In this document: positions 52,969-62,100 of the stretch, piece after piece | Position numbering within the stretch: the stretch's first letter is position 1 | Layout of the letters: each line of letters starts with the position of its first letter | Assembly: GCA_023392125.1 (NCBI GenBank) | Contig: JAEVZS010000022.1 | Location: 1 to 64,000, forward strand | Length of the DNA stretch: 64,000 nucleotides | Reading direction: 5' to 3' | Origin: Bacteroidota bacterium | GTDB lineage: Bacteria > Bacteroidota > Bacteroidia > Cytophagales > Cytophagaceae | Notes under the pieces: model-generated | What the model saw: only the letters and a program-made list of their open reading frames with translations | What the model was told of the DNA's origin: nothing | Databases searched by the model: none | Program-made: the position numbers and the translations under genes

Positions 52969-54339
52969 ATGATCATCAGTAAGGACAGCTTTATAAAAAA
53001 ATACTTTTTCTTATTATTCATTACATTTCTATCTCCTTTATTTTTATTCAGCCAACAAATAAAAATAGAACCAGAACCCGCTGTACTTGGCATTAATCAG
53101 GAATTCATAATCTCACTTACCATTCCTTTTCAGAAGAAGGTACGAATAGGAAACTTTCCCGAGATTGCCGATTTCTCTAAAAAACAGACAATTTATAGTC
53201 GTGAGGATTCACTTATTATAATATATCAGCACTACCGTCCAAGGAAAGCCGGCACCTTCTACCTTGCCCCTTTTTCAATACTTGTTGACGATCATACATT
53301 CAGCTACAAGCAAAGCACTGTTATTAAAGTCTCTTCGACACAGATCAGGGACAGTCTTTCTGCCATTGTTACATCTGAACGGGATGAAGCCTTCCTTCCT
53401 GATAATATTGAGGCCAGACTGATAACGGATGTCTCATCACGCGAAGTATATCCCGGCGAGACTATATCCTTACGAGTATATCTGCACATACAACGAACCG
53501 GAGATGCCGAGTTTAACTTTATAGATGTGTCAGAACAGCTAAGCAGAATAAAGAAAGCTTTTATCCCGGAAAATTCCATAAATGAAATTATTAACTTCGG
53601 CTCCATCACTATCGACACACTCACTGAAAACAATTCATTCATCACAAGATATCTGCTTCTGGATGCTCTTATTGCCCCAATCGGCACATCCGATATTAAA
53701 CTTGGACCGGCTTCTTTTTCACTTCTCACATATTCCAAGCGAAAGTCTGCCGGTCTCACAGAACGGGAAGACTTCATCCTTACAGCCAATAGTAATCCGG
53801 TCTCAATAAACATCATTAATCAGGAAACAGCCTGGGAGAACCTTACTCCTGGTATATTCAGCCTCTCAGAGAAAATAAGTACGGAAAAAACCGAACCCAA
53901 CAGAAGTATTGTGTATGAATTTATTATTCAGGGCAATGTTAATAACTTGTTTAATTCTGTCCCGGTTATAAGGAATAATGATATTGCTAAAGTTCTTCCG
54001 ATCCATAAGCACAAAAAAGTAAAAAACGGATATTCATATTCTTTCTATATTGTTCCGTACAGAAGTGGCAGCATTGCAATGCGGGATCTTGTATACTGGC
54101 CCTATTTCAATACGTCTGCTCATCAGCCAGACACTTTATGGCCTTCAAAAAAAATTATAGTTACCGGCAACAATCAGAGCGAAAAATCCAGCTACAAGAA
54201 CGACCCCTTTTACAAAAAAATCGATAACGAAAGCAATAAACTACGCTCACTTCAGGCAGACAATATGTTGAAATTATTCATAAATCTTGTAATTTTATTT
54301 ATGTTCGCAGTAACAGTGATTTTGATTATCAGAAAATGA
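52969..54339 (+). CDS. BatD-like exported membrane-anchored protein
   Basis: A 456-residue protein. The signal peptide (about 1-28) ends near LFSQ, and a large beta-rich periplasmic part follows with BatD-like features: an early KIEPEPAVLGINQEFIISLTI, and EVYPGETISLRVYLHIQRTGDA near 161-182. A single C-terminal membrane helix (about 433-453) comes before the tail IIRK. BatD proteins, in Bacteroides aerotolerance operons, work with MoxR and von Willebrand-type BatA/B. None of these adjoins, so this looks like an orphan. It overlaps aroC by four bases. Confidence 0.7.
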   Translation: MIISKDSFIKKYFFLLFITFLSPLFLFSQQIKIEPEPAVLGINQEFIISLTIPFQKKVRIGNFPEIADFSKKQTIYSREDSLIIIYQHYRPRKAGTFYLAPFSILVDDHTFSYKQSTVIKVSSTQIRDSLSAIVTSERDEAFLPDNIEARLITDVSSREVYPGETISLRVYLHIQRTGDAEFNFIDVSEQLSRIKKAFIPENSINEIINFGSITIDTLTENNSFITRYLLLDALIAPIGTSDIKLGPASFSLLTYSKRKSAGLTEREDFILTANSNPVSINIINQETAWENLTPGIFSLSEKISTEKTEPNRSIVYEFIIQGNVNNLFNSVPVIRNNDIAKVLPIHKHKKVKNGYSYSFYIVPYRSGSIAMRDLVYWPYFNTSAHQPDTLWPSKKIIVTGNNQSEKSSYKNDPFYKKIDNESNKLRSLQADNMLKLFINLVILFMFAVTVILIIRK

Positions 54340-55412
54340 GTAATACATACGGAAAAATATTCAGGATAACTACCTTTGGAGAGTCTCATGGTACAGGTGT
54401 GGGGGTGGTGTTGGATGGTTGTCCTGCCGGAATAGCTATAAACGAGGGATATATACAGGAACAGCTTGACCGGAGAAGACCCGGCCAGTCTAAAATCACT
54501 ACCCAGAGACAGGAAGCCGATGAAGTCAGAATCCTGTCGGGAGTATTTGAGGGACTCTCTACCGGTACCCCCATATGCCTGGTCGTATACAACGCAGATG
54601 CACGAAGTAAAGACTACTCGCATATTGCTGAGAAGTTTCGCCCTTCACACGCCGATTATACCTATCATCAAAAATATGGAGTAAGAGATTACCGGGGCGG
54701 TGGCAGAAGCTCTGCAAGAGAAACCCTCGCCAGAGTGGCGTCCGGAGCAATTGCCATGCAGATTCTGAAACAGCTGGGTATTGAAATCTTTTCTTATGTA
54801 TCGCAGGCTGGACCTGTAAAACTGAATAAAAGCTATCAGGAGCTTGATTTATCAAAAATTGAGGATAATATAGTTCGCTGCCCTGATAATGATGTAGCAG
54901 AAGAAATGATTGCTTTTATTGACGAAACAAGAAAAAACCGGGATACAGTCGGTGGTGTGGTCAGTTGCGTAATAAAAGGAGTTCCTGCCGGACTTGGCGA
55001 GCCTGTTTTTGACAAACTGCATGCCGAGCTCGGGAAAGCCATGCTTAGTATCAATGCTGTAAAAGGCTTCGAATACGGTAGCGGTTTTGAAGGAGTAGAA
55101 AAATATGGCTCTCAACATAATGATGAATTTTATGTTGAAAATGGCAAGGTGAAAACCAGAACCAACTATTCCGGCGGCATTCAGGGTGGTATATCCAATG
55201 GAGAAGATATATATTTCCGGGTAGCTTTTAAACCCGTTGCCACACTCATGATGGATCAGGACAGTATTGATATCCACGGAAACAACGTCACTGTTTCGGG
55301 CAAAGGTCGTCACGATCCCTGTGTTGTGTCAAGAGCTGTTCCGATAGTGGATGCCATGACTGCTCTGGTAATTACCGATTTTTACCTGCGAAACAAATCT
55401 GTAAAACTGTAG
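54336..55412 (+). CDS. aroC: Chorismate synthase
   Basis: Converts EPSP to chorismate in the shikimate pathway with reduced FMN. The 358 residues have the signature FGESHGTGVG at 14-23, a GGRSSARET stretch near 127-135, and the late RHDPCVVSRAVPIVDAM near 327-343. It starts by ATGA overlap with the BatD-like gene and is followed one base later by the symporter gene. Confidence 0.97.
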   Translation: MSNTYGKIFRITTFGESHGTGVGVVLDGCPAGIAINEGYIQEQLDRRRPGQSKITTQRQEADEVRILSGVFEGLSTGTPICLVVYNADARSKDYSHIAEKFRPSHADYTYHQKYGVRDYRGGGRSSARETLARVASGAIAMQILKQLGIEIFSYVSQAGPVKLNKSYQELDLSKIEDNIVRCPDNDVAEEMIAFIDETRKNRDTVGGVVSCVIKGVPAGLGEPVFDKLHAELGKAMLSINAVKGFEYGSGFEGVEKYGSQHNDEFYVENGKVKTRTNYSGGIQGGISNGEDIYFRVAFKPVATLMMDQDSIDIHGNNVTVSGKGRHDPCVVSRAVPIVDAMTALVITDFYLRNKSVKL

Positions 55413-55413
55413 C

Positions 55414-56679
55414 TTGAAAAGTATTCCACTCCATACCAGGATCATTCTCGGCATAATCGCAGGACTTATCTGGGGCTTTCTATCCCAGAAGCTTGGTATT
55501 AACCCGGAAATAACTGTGCTTTATATCAAACCGGCAGGCACAATCTTTATCAATCTTTTATTGATGATTGCCATGCCTCTGGTATTAGTATCCCTGATAA
55601 GTGGTATTGCCCAGCTGGGAGATATAAGCAAATTCTCTGACATGGGACTGAAGACAGCAGGATTGTTTCTTCTTACTACCTGCCTTGCCATTCTCCTCGG
55701 ATTAGCCTTGTCTAATATAATAAAACCCGGAAAACGTATTTCCGCCGAGACCCGTCAGAAGCTCGAAGCTACATTACAGGAGAAGGCTGCTTCCGAAATA
55801 CAGAGAGCTGAAAATATAGAATCGGGCAAGCAACCCTTACAGCCACTTATCGATATTGTACCCAAAAATATCGTAGGGGCCGCTTCCGAAAATACGAATA
55901 TGCTGCAGATTGTATTCTTTGCATTACTTATCGGTATTGCTCTGTTAAAAATTCCTGCTGCTAAAGCACAGCCTGTCATAGCGTTTTTTGAAGGCCTCAA
56001 TGAAACCATTATCAAGCTAATTGATATGATTATGGTGCTCGCTCCTTTCGGTGTATTCGGTCTGATCTCAAGTCTTGTTATAGAGACCAGAGACGCTGAT
56101 CTCCTTTTAGGTGTACTCTGGTATTCACTGGCCGTCATTGCCGGGTTGGCTATTATGCTTTTTGTGGTTTACCCGTTACTTATGCAGCTGTTTGGCAAGT
56201 TTTCCTACTGGAAATTCTTCAAAGGATTACGGCCGGCCATGCTGCTTGCATTCAGCACAAGCTCAAGTTCCGCTACCCTTCCCGTAACCATGCAGGTCGT
56301 CGAAAAGAACCTCGGAATACCGGAAAAAATATCCGGATTTGTGCTTCCCATGGGTGCAACCATTAATATGGATGGAACCAGTCTTTATCAGTGTATAGCA
56401 GCAGTATTCATCGCTCAGATTTTTAATATCGACCTGAGCATCGCTGACCAGTTTACCATTTTGCTCACTGCTCTTCTGGCTTCTCTCGGCAGTGCCGGTG
56501 TGCCCGGAGCAGGTATGGTAATGCTTGTAATTGTATTAAAATCTGTGGGTATTCCATTAGAAGGTATCGCTCTGATTCTAGCTCCGGACCGCCTGCTGGA
56601 TATGTGTCGAACCCTCGTCAATGTTGCCAGCGATGCAGCAGTAGCAGTTATTGTTGCTTCCGGAAAAACCGAAGCCTGA
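55414..56679 (+). CDS. Dicarboxylate/amino acid:cation symporter (DAACS family)
   Basis: A 421-residue sodium- or proton-coupled importer of dicarboxylates or glutamate/aspartate. It has the family features: an early helix LHTRIILGIIAGLIWGF, the serine-rich hairpin AFSTSSSSATLPVTM near 284-298, and the substrate and Na+ motif MGATINMDGTSLYQC near 317-331. A late GSAGVPGAGMVM follows. The TTG start lies one base after the aroC stop; no ATG precedes the first helix. Confidence 0.93.
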   Translation: MKSIPLHTRIILGIIAGLIWGFLSQKLGINPEITVLYIKPAGTIFINLLLMIAMPLVLVSLISGIAQLGDISKFSDMGLKTAGLFLLTTCLAILLGLALSNIIKPGKRISAETRQKLEATLQEKAASEIQRAENIESGKQPLQPLIDIVPKNIVGAASENTNMLQIVFFALLIGIALLKIPAAKAQPVIAFFEGLNETIIKLIDMIMVLAPFGVFGLISSLVIETRDADLLLGVLWYSLAVIAGLAIMLFVVYPLLMQLFGKFSYWKFFKGLRPAMLLAFSTSSSSATLPVTMQVVEKNLGIPEKISGFVLPMGATINMDGTSLYQCIAAVFIAQIFNIDLSIADQFTILLTALLASLGSAGVPGAGMVMLVIVLKSVGIPLEGIALILAPDRLLDMCRTLVNVASDAAVAVIVASGKTEA

Positions 56680-56774
56680 ATAAGTCGTCAATCCTTTCTG
56701 GTGTTTTCTCCGGATCCCGGGCTTTTAAGTTCTTCAATTCATAAATAAAACGGGGCTATATCTCCACGATTTTG

Positions 56775-56782
56775 TAAATTTG
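56775..56782 (+). promoter_or_regulatory. -7 promoter element for the Nfu-type gene
   Basis: TAAATTTG matches TAnnTTTG, 34 bases before the ATG at 56816. No -33 TTG at the usual spacing. Confidence 0.4.
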
Positions 56783-56815
56783 AATTATAAGCAACCCATA
56801 ATCGTTATAATTCAT

Positions 56816-57388
56816 ATGGAGAAAAAATACATTGAGATATATACAGAGAGCAATCCAAATCCAAATTCTCTAAAGTTTGTTACCAATCAGATTTTTCTGC
56901 AAGAAGGTTCGGTCGATTTTCCGGATGCAAAAAGCGCTTTCAACTGTCCTCTGGCTCAGGATCTTTTCAAGTTTAATTTTGTAAAGAGAGTATTCGTAAC
57001 TGCCAACTTTATCACCGTTACCAAAGACGAAAGCATTTCATGGGAAGAAGTTGCACCTATGATCCGGGCACTGATAAAGGGATATCTGGAAGAAGGAAAG
57101 CCTTTATTTATTGAAGCCGTAAAAGTAGACACCATCTCATCCGACGATCCGGAGATTGTACAAAAAATAAAGGTTCTTCTGGACGAATATATACGTCCGG
57201 CTGTAGAGCAGGATGGCGGAGCCATAAACTTTAAGACCTGGGATGAGGAAAAAGGTATCGTAACTGTAGAATTGCAGGGTTCGTGCAGTGGCTGTCCTTC
57301 TTCAACAGTTACATTAAAATCTGGTATTGAAAACCTAATGAAAAGGATGATACCGGAAGTAAACGAGGTAGTTGCCGAGAATGTATAA
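56816..57388 (+). CDS. Nfu/NifU-type iron-sulfur cluster carrier
   Basis: A 190-residue scaffold that passes 4Fe-4S clusters to target enzymes. The N-terminal Nfu_N domain begins near IYTESNPNPNSLKFV. The C-terminal NifU-like domain has the cluster-binding GSCSGCPSSTVTLK with Cys157 and Cys160. The ATG at 56816 is chosen; an earlier in-frame start at 56780 lies over the promoter element. A strong terminator follows. Confidence 0.93.
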   Translation: MEKKYIEIYTESNPNPNSLKFVTNQIFLQEGSVDFPDAKSAFNCPLAQDLFKFNFVKRVFVTANFITVTKDESISWEEVAPMIRALIKGYLEEGKPLFIEAVKVDTISSDDPEIVQKIKVLLDEYIRPAVEQDGGAINFKTWDEEKGIVTVELQGSCSGCPSSTVTLKSGIENLMKRMIPEVNEVVAENV

Positions 57389-57410
57389 CAAAGAAAAATA
57401 ATTAAAAAGA

Positions 57411-57437
57411 AAAAGGACTCTTGGAGTCCTTTTTTTA
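57411..57437 (+). terminator. Intrinsic terminator after the Nfu-type gene
   Basis: AAAAGGACTC, loop TTG, GAGTCCTTTT, then T run. Confidence 0.9.
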
Positions 57438-57463
57438 TTTGGCTATAAAACAGATACAAATAA

Positions 57464-57487
57464 AAAAGGCAACACTTGTTGCCTTTT
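57464..57487 (-). terminator. Intrinsic terminator of tRNA-His
   Basis: On the minus strand, AAAAGGCAACA, loop AG, TGTTGCCTTTT, then TT follows the tRNA 3' end by two bases. Confidence 0.88.
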
Positions 57488-57489
57488 CG

Positions 57490-57564
57490 GGTGGAAGACC
57501 GGATTCGAACCGGCGACCTCTAGTGCCACAAACTAGCGCTCTAACCTACTGAGCTACAACCACC
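57490..57564 (-). tRNA. tRNA-His (anticodon GTG)
   Basis: On the minus strand the cloverleaf has D-stem GCTC/GAGC, anticodon stem CTAGT/ACTAG around TTGTGGC (anticodon GTG) and T-arm GCCGG-TTCGAAT-CCGGT. The extra G at -1 opposite C73, the His identity mark, is encoded. The acceptor stem GTGGTTG against CTTCCAC leaves two adjacent T:T mismatches at 5:68 and 6:67, which is odd. CCA is not encoded. A promoter at 57604-57634 and a terminator flank it, so it is a single-tRNA unit. Confidence 0.95.
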
Positions 57565-57603
57565 ATTTTAAATTACCACTTGATCATTACCTCAAATGGA
57601 CTG

Positions 57604-57634
57604 CAAATTTAGTGATTATATTTATTCAAATCAA
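57604..57634 (-). promoter_or_regulatory. Promoter of tRNA-His
   Basis: On the minus strand TTG (57634-57632), 20 bases, TAAATTTG (57611-57604): full consensus. Transcription would begin about 35 bases before the tRNA. Confidence 0.65.
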
Positions 57635-57655
57635 TAGCTCTCTCTACAAATATTT

Positions 57656-58993
57656 TTATCGTGAAAATGCTAATCGTTGCCCCTTTTGTGTCTCATCAAA
57701 CTTACCATTTTCATAAGCAAGGTGCCCGGAAACAATAGTGTGCGTTACTTTTGAATGAAAGACCTGTCCTTCAAGAGGCGACCACTGGCATTGATACAAT
57801 AAATTTCCCTTGCTCACTTTCCAGCTATTGTTCAGATCAACAACAACAATATCCGCCTTATAGCCTTCCCTTATATATCCTCTGTCCCTGATCTGAAAAC
57901 ATATGGCCGGATTATGAGCCATCTTTTCAACAATTTTCTCCAATGATATCTTTCCCTGATGATAAAATTCCAGCATAGCAACAAGACTGTGCTGAATCAA
58001 AGGTCCTCCTGAAGGAGCTCCCCAATAATCGGCACCCTTCTCCTCTAAAGTATGAGGAGCATGATCGGTAGCGATAATATCAAGAAGATCATCAAGCATT
58101 GCTCTAAAGAGACTTTCTTTGTGGTATTTTTCTTTTACTGAAGGATTCCATTTAATCAACGCCCCTTTTTGTGCGTAATCATCCTTGTCAAACCATAAAT
58201 GGTGAATACATACTTCCGAAGTAATCTTTTTATCTTTCAAAGGCATACGATTATCAAACAAAGCTATCTCATCCTCTGTGGAAATATGAAGAACATGCAG
58301 ACGACTACCGTGCTTTTTTGCCAGCTCGACTGCATAGGAAGAAGACTTATAGCACGCTTCTTTACTACGAATTTCTGCATGAGCGCTCCAGGGAACATTA
58401 TTCCCATATTGTTGCCTGCAGGCTTCTGCATTATTCTTTATTGTAGTCTCATCTTCGCAATGAGTTGCAATCAGCATCGGACTCTTTGCAAAGAGTAATT
58501 CAAGTGCTTCTGCATTATTAACCAGCATATTACCGGTAGAAGATCCCATAAATATCTTAATACCACATATTTTCTCAGGGTCAGCGCGCAGTACTTCTTC
58601 AATATTATCATTTGTAGCCCCCAGAAAGAACGAATAGTTTGCCAATGAGCTCTGTGATGCAATCTGATACTTCTCTTCAAGAAGCTTTAATGTTGTGGCA
58701 TTGGGAACCGTATTGGGCATCTCCATAAAGGAGGTAACTCCGCCGGCAACAGCCGCTTTTGCCTCCGAATAGATAGTTGCTTTGTGGGTAAGTCCCGGCT
58801 CTCTGAAATGCACCTGATCATCAATAACACCAGGTATTACTATCTTTCCCTCAAGATCAATAATCCTGTCCGCCTTAAGACCTGACAAATCGTTGTCTAT
58901 TCTGGCAATAATATCGTTCTCAACAAGAATGTCTTTTTTTTGATCAGCCCCCTCGTTAATCACCCTGCCGTTTAAAAGAAGTATCGTAGACAT
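57656..58993 (-). CDS. pyrC: Dihydroorotase
   Basis: Cyclises carbamoyl aspartate to dihydroorotate in pyrimidine synthesis. The 445 residues show the metal motif DDQVHFREPG at 58-67 (Gln60, His62, Arg64), a likely carbamylated Lys146 in GIKIFMGSSTGNML, His178 (ATHCE), His236 (LHVLHIS) and ATDHAPH (Asp310, His311, His314). Gln60 replaces the first His of the usual HxH, but this is the form also seen in Porphyromonas dihydroorotase, so it is normal for the phylum. Confidence 0.93.
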   Translation of the reverse strand: MSTILLLNGRVINEGADQKKDILVENDIIARIDNDLSGLKADRIIDLEGKIVIPGVIDDQVHFREPGLTHKATIYSEAKAAVAGGVTSFMEMPNTVPNATTLKLLEEKYQIASQSSLANYSFFLGATNDNIEEVLRADPEKICGIKIFMGSSTGNMLVNNAEALELLFAKSPMLIATHCEDETTIKNNAEACRQQYGNNVPWSAHAEIRSKEACYKSSSYAVELAKKHGSRLHVLHISTEDEIALFDNRMPLKDKKITSEVCIHHLWFDKDDYAQKGALIKWNPSVKEKYHKESLFRAMLDDLLDIIATDHAPHTLEEKGADYWGAPSGGPLIQHSLVAMLEFYHQGKISLEKIVEKMAHNPAICFQIRDRGYIREGYKADIVVVDLNNSWKVSKGNLLYQCQWSPLEGQVFHSKVTHTIVSGHLAYENGKFDETQKGQRLAFSR

Positions 58994-59031
58994 TTCAATC
59001 GGTTTTTTTAAGTTAAATCTACTTTATTATA

Positions 59032-59039
59032 CAAAGATA
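59032..59039 (-). promoter_or_regulatory. -7 promoter element for pyrC
   Basis: On the minus strand TATCTTTG matches TAnnTTTG, 39 bases before the ATG at 58993. Confidence 0.45.
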
Positions 59040-59092
59040 AACTTCGCAGAACTAGAACAGAAGTCAGATAATAATAAATGTATGAGAAGCAT

Positions 59093-59125
59093 AAAAAAAC
59101 CCGGACTTATAATCCGGGTTTTTTT
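59093..59125 (-). terminator. Intrinsic terminator after the giant adhesin gene
   Basis: AAAAAAACCCGGA and TCCGGGTTTTTTT arms around a seven-base loop lie 22 bases after the adhesin stop on the minus strand. The T runs on both sides let it work in both directions. Confidence 0.9.
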
Positions 59126-59146
59126 GCTTAACCAATTTTATCTTTC

Positions 59147-62100
59147 TTAGTTGTTATTACTCACAATCTGAACCCAGCCTTTATAATCTTCATCTCCGCA
59201 TCCGGTCTTCAGAACATAATAATATACACCTTCTGCACATCCCTGACCTCCCCAGTCATTCTCATAATTATTTGATCTGTAAACAGCCTGTCCCCAACGG
59301 TTATATATTTCAAGCTTCGCACCGGGGAATATATCCGTTCCGGTACTTCTGTCTTCTATAACCAACGTCTCGTTTCTGTTATCACCATTTGGCGTGATAA
59401 GATTAGGAATAAGCAGATCCTGCTTCGGAGTAGGATACACAGTCACACTATCAGTAGCGGTACATCCCATACTATCTACAGCCATAACAACGTATACCTG
59501 TCTTGGTGTGACAAATGGTTTCACCTCGATCGAAGCCTGTTGCGTATCCGGAGTAGCAATTCCTTCTACTATAGCAGGAACATAAGTGGTATCCTTAAAG
59601 CCCCAATACATATTATATGGATACTTTCTGTCCGGATGCTCGTACGGAGTTCCTTTATCAGCATTTGCAGTAAGTGTAATCGGAGTGTTTACACATATGG
59701 TATCCAGACTTGAAACTACACTCACTACAGGTAGCGGATGCACACGCAACAATACAGAATCTGAAGCTGTACAAGCCGGATACTGGGTGTCTCTGACTGT
59801 CAGATACAGCCATTCCTCACCTGCTACCTCACCTGCAGCTGTAGCAATACCGGTAACCAGCAAATTGACTGAGTCAGGAGACGGATATGCCTCCACATCT
59901 GTATATCTAAGTCCATTCACGTCAGTCCATTCAAAAGAATTAGTGCCCGTGCTGGAAAAATTATAAGCAAGCAATATTCTTTGCGAATTCAGACAGACAT
60001 TCAACGTGTCCTCATCAATCCGGGCACTTACTGAGATCAGAGGTAATTCTCCCGTACTTACAACAGTTGCACATCGTGTTCCGATACGTGACGTGTCTGT
60101 AACTGTTACTGCATATATCTTGAAGTTGGCTGGTATCGTTATCGTATCCCCATTACCAGCAAACTCCCAACGGTTTTCTTCTACAAGGGAAGCCCAAGTG
60201 AACACATAATTCTTATGGTCCGGATAAGTAATTTCCCCTTCCTCATCAAAAGATGTTCTCATCACAAGAGACTCAAGCCGGATAGGTTCCCCTTCACATA
60301 TTGCTCCGTCAGGACTCGTAGAAACGGCTACTATTGGCATTGGATTCACTTTCAGCTCAACAGTCTCCTGCGCATCAAACGGACACTCTTTCCCATCCTC
60401 ATAACGAATGGTTACGATCGCACTGTAGACACCGGAGTCCCCGGTTGAGAATGTTGGTCCGACATGGACAGGAGTAGCGCCTCCATCCTTATACCAGCTT
60501 ACAATATATTCCGGAGAATCGGTATAGTTCGTGATAAAGTCCGCATTTGTACCATGACATATTAAAGAGGGCCCGGAGACGGAAGGCTGAACAGGCTCAG
60601 GCTTCACCTCTACATCAATCTCGGCGGATACATCTGAACGACAACCTGTCGTTTCATGTTCGATCATTGCTGTATACTTTCCTGTCTCACTAACCTCAAG
60701 CTCGGAAGAGGTTTCAGGCAGCAATTCGCCGTCCTTATACCAGTTAATAAGATGGTCGGTAAAGTCGGTAGTAAAATCAATGGATGTTGTTTCCCCAAAA
60801 CAAATTACAGCCTCCCCGGTCAATAGCCCCGGAGTCTCAGGTTTCTCATTGACAAGCAAAACTACTGATGCCGTATCACTACTACATCCAAGCGCATCTG
60901 TAACCACCACGCTATAGGTAAATGAACCATCCGCATCAGGGGTCGCCGAAGGGTTCGGCACATCTGTTGAGGCAAGCCCATTACCGGTCCATTCAAAAGT
61001 GATATCATCAGACGGTGTTGCCACCGCATTCAGTGTCACCGATTCTTCTTCACATATAGCGTCAACCGGATCAATCTGTACTGTTGGATTAGCATTTACA
61101 ACAACTGTAACTTCGGCAGTATCACTGGAGCAGGCTGCATCATCTGTCACCACTACCTTATAAGTCGTCTCGGACTGAGGCTCGGCAATCGGATTCGCGA
61201 TAGCCGGATCAGACAATGTTGCGGCAGGTGTCCATTCATAAACATATCCTGATTCGCTGCCACCTGAAGCCTGGGCATTTAATTCAGTCGAACTACCAAA
61301 GCAAACACCATTTGCCTCAGCTGAAACCGGGTTTGCAACAGGCCGCTCTTTGACATTTACTGTGACAGCTGCTTCATCGCTGGAGCATCCATTTGCATCA
61401 GTTATAATCACAGAATACGTAGTCGTATCAGCCGGTACATCATCAAAAGATAAATCTCCGGTGCCAACCGATACCGGCGACCATGAATATTCATAAGGGG
61501 CCGTTCCTCCAGAAGCAGTAACCGATACAGTTACTGTATCATCAGCGCAAAGCTCAGTCGATGAAGCCACCAGGCTCGCAACCACAGGATTATCATTCAT
61601 AATAACCGTTACAGCCTCGGAAGTATCTTTACACCCCAGGGAGGTTTCAACATACGCTTTGTAATCTCCCGCCTGCTTTGCATAATATTGAAGCTCCGTA
61701 GCTCCGGCAATCTCCACATCATTGTAGAACCACTGAACATCCGTTACCTGCTGTGTAGTCACAACGATACGAACACTGTCATTCTCACAAAAATCCGGAG
61801 CTGCTGCAGCTACAATTGCAATCTTATCCGTACTGAATACAATCTCAACGGAATCAGAGCTTGAGCATCCGTTCGCATCGGTCAATATCACTTTGTAAAT
61901 ACCTGAAACAGTTGCTGTATATGTAGATGATGTTTCCGTCGGATCCGACACATCGTCTACGAACCATTCTAACGTTCCTGTACCAGTTGCAACAATCGGA
62001 ACTTCTGAACCAATACAGGTCTGCATATCTTCTTCAGGAGAAATAGTCAGGGCAGGACTCTGATTAACGATCACATCAACCGAAGCTGAAGTAGAATCAG

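Noticed and set aside
57656..58993. Dihydroorotase lacking the first metal His
   Set aside because: Gln at this place is the usual state in Bacteroidota dihydroorotase; all other metal ligands are present.
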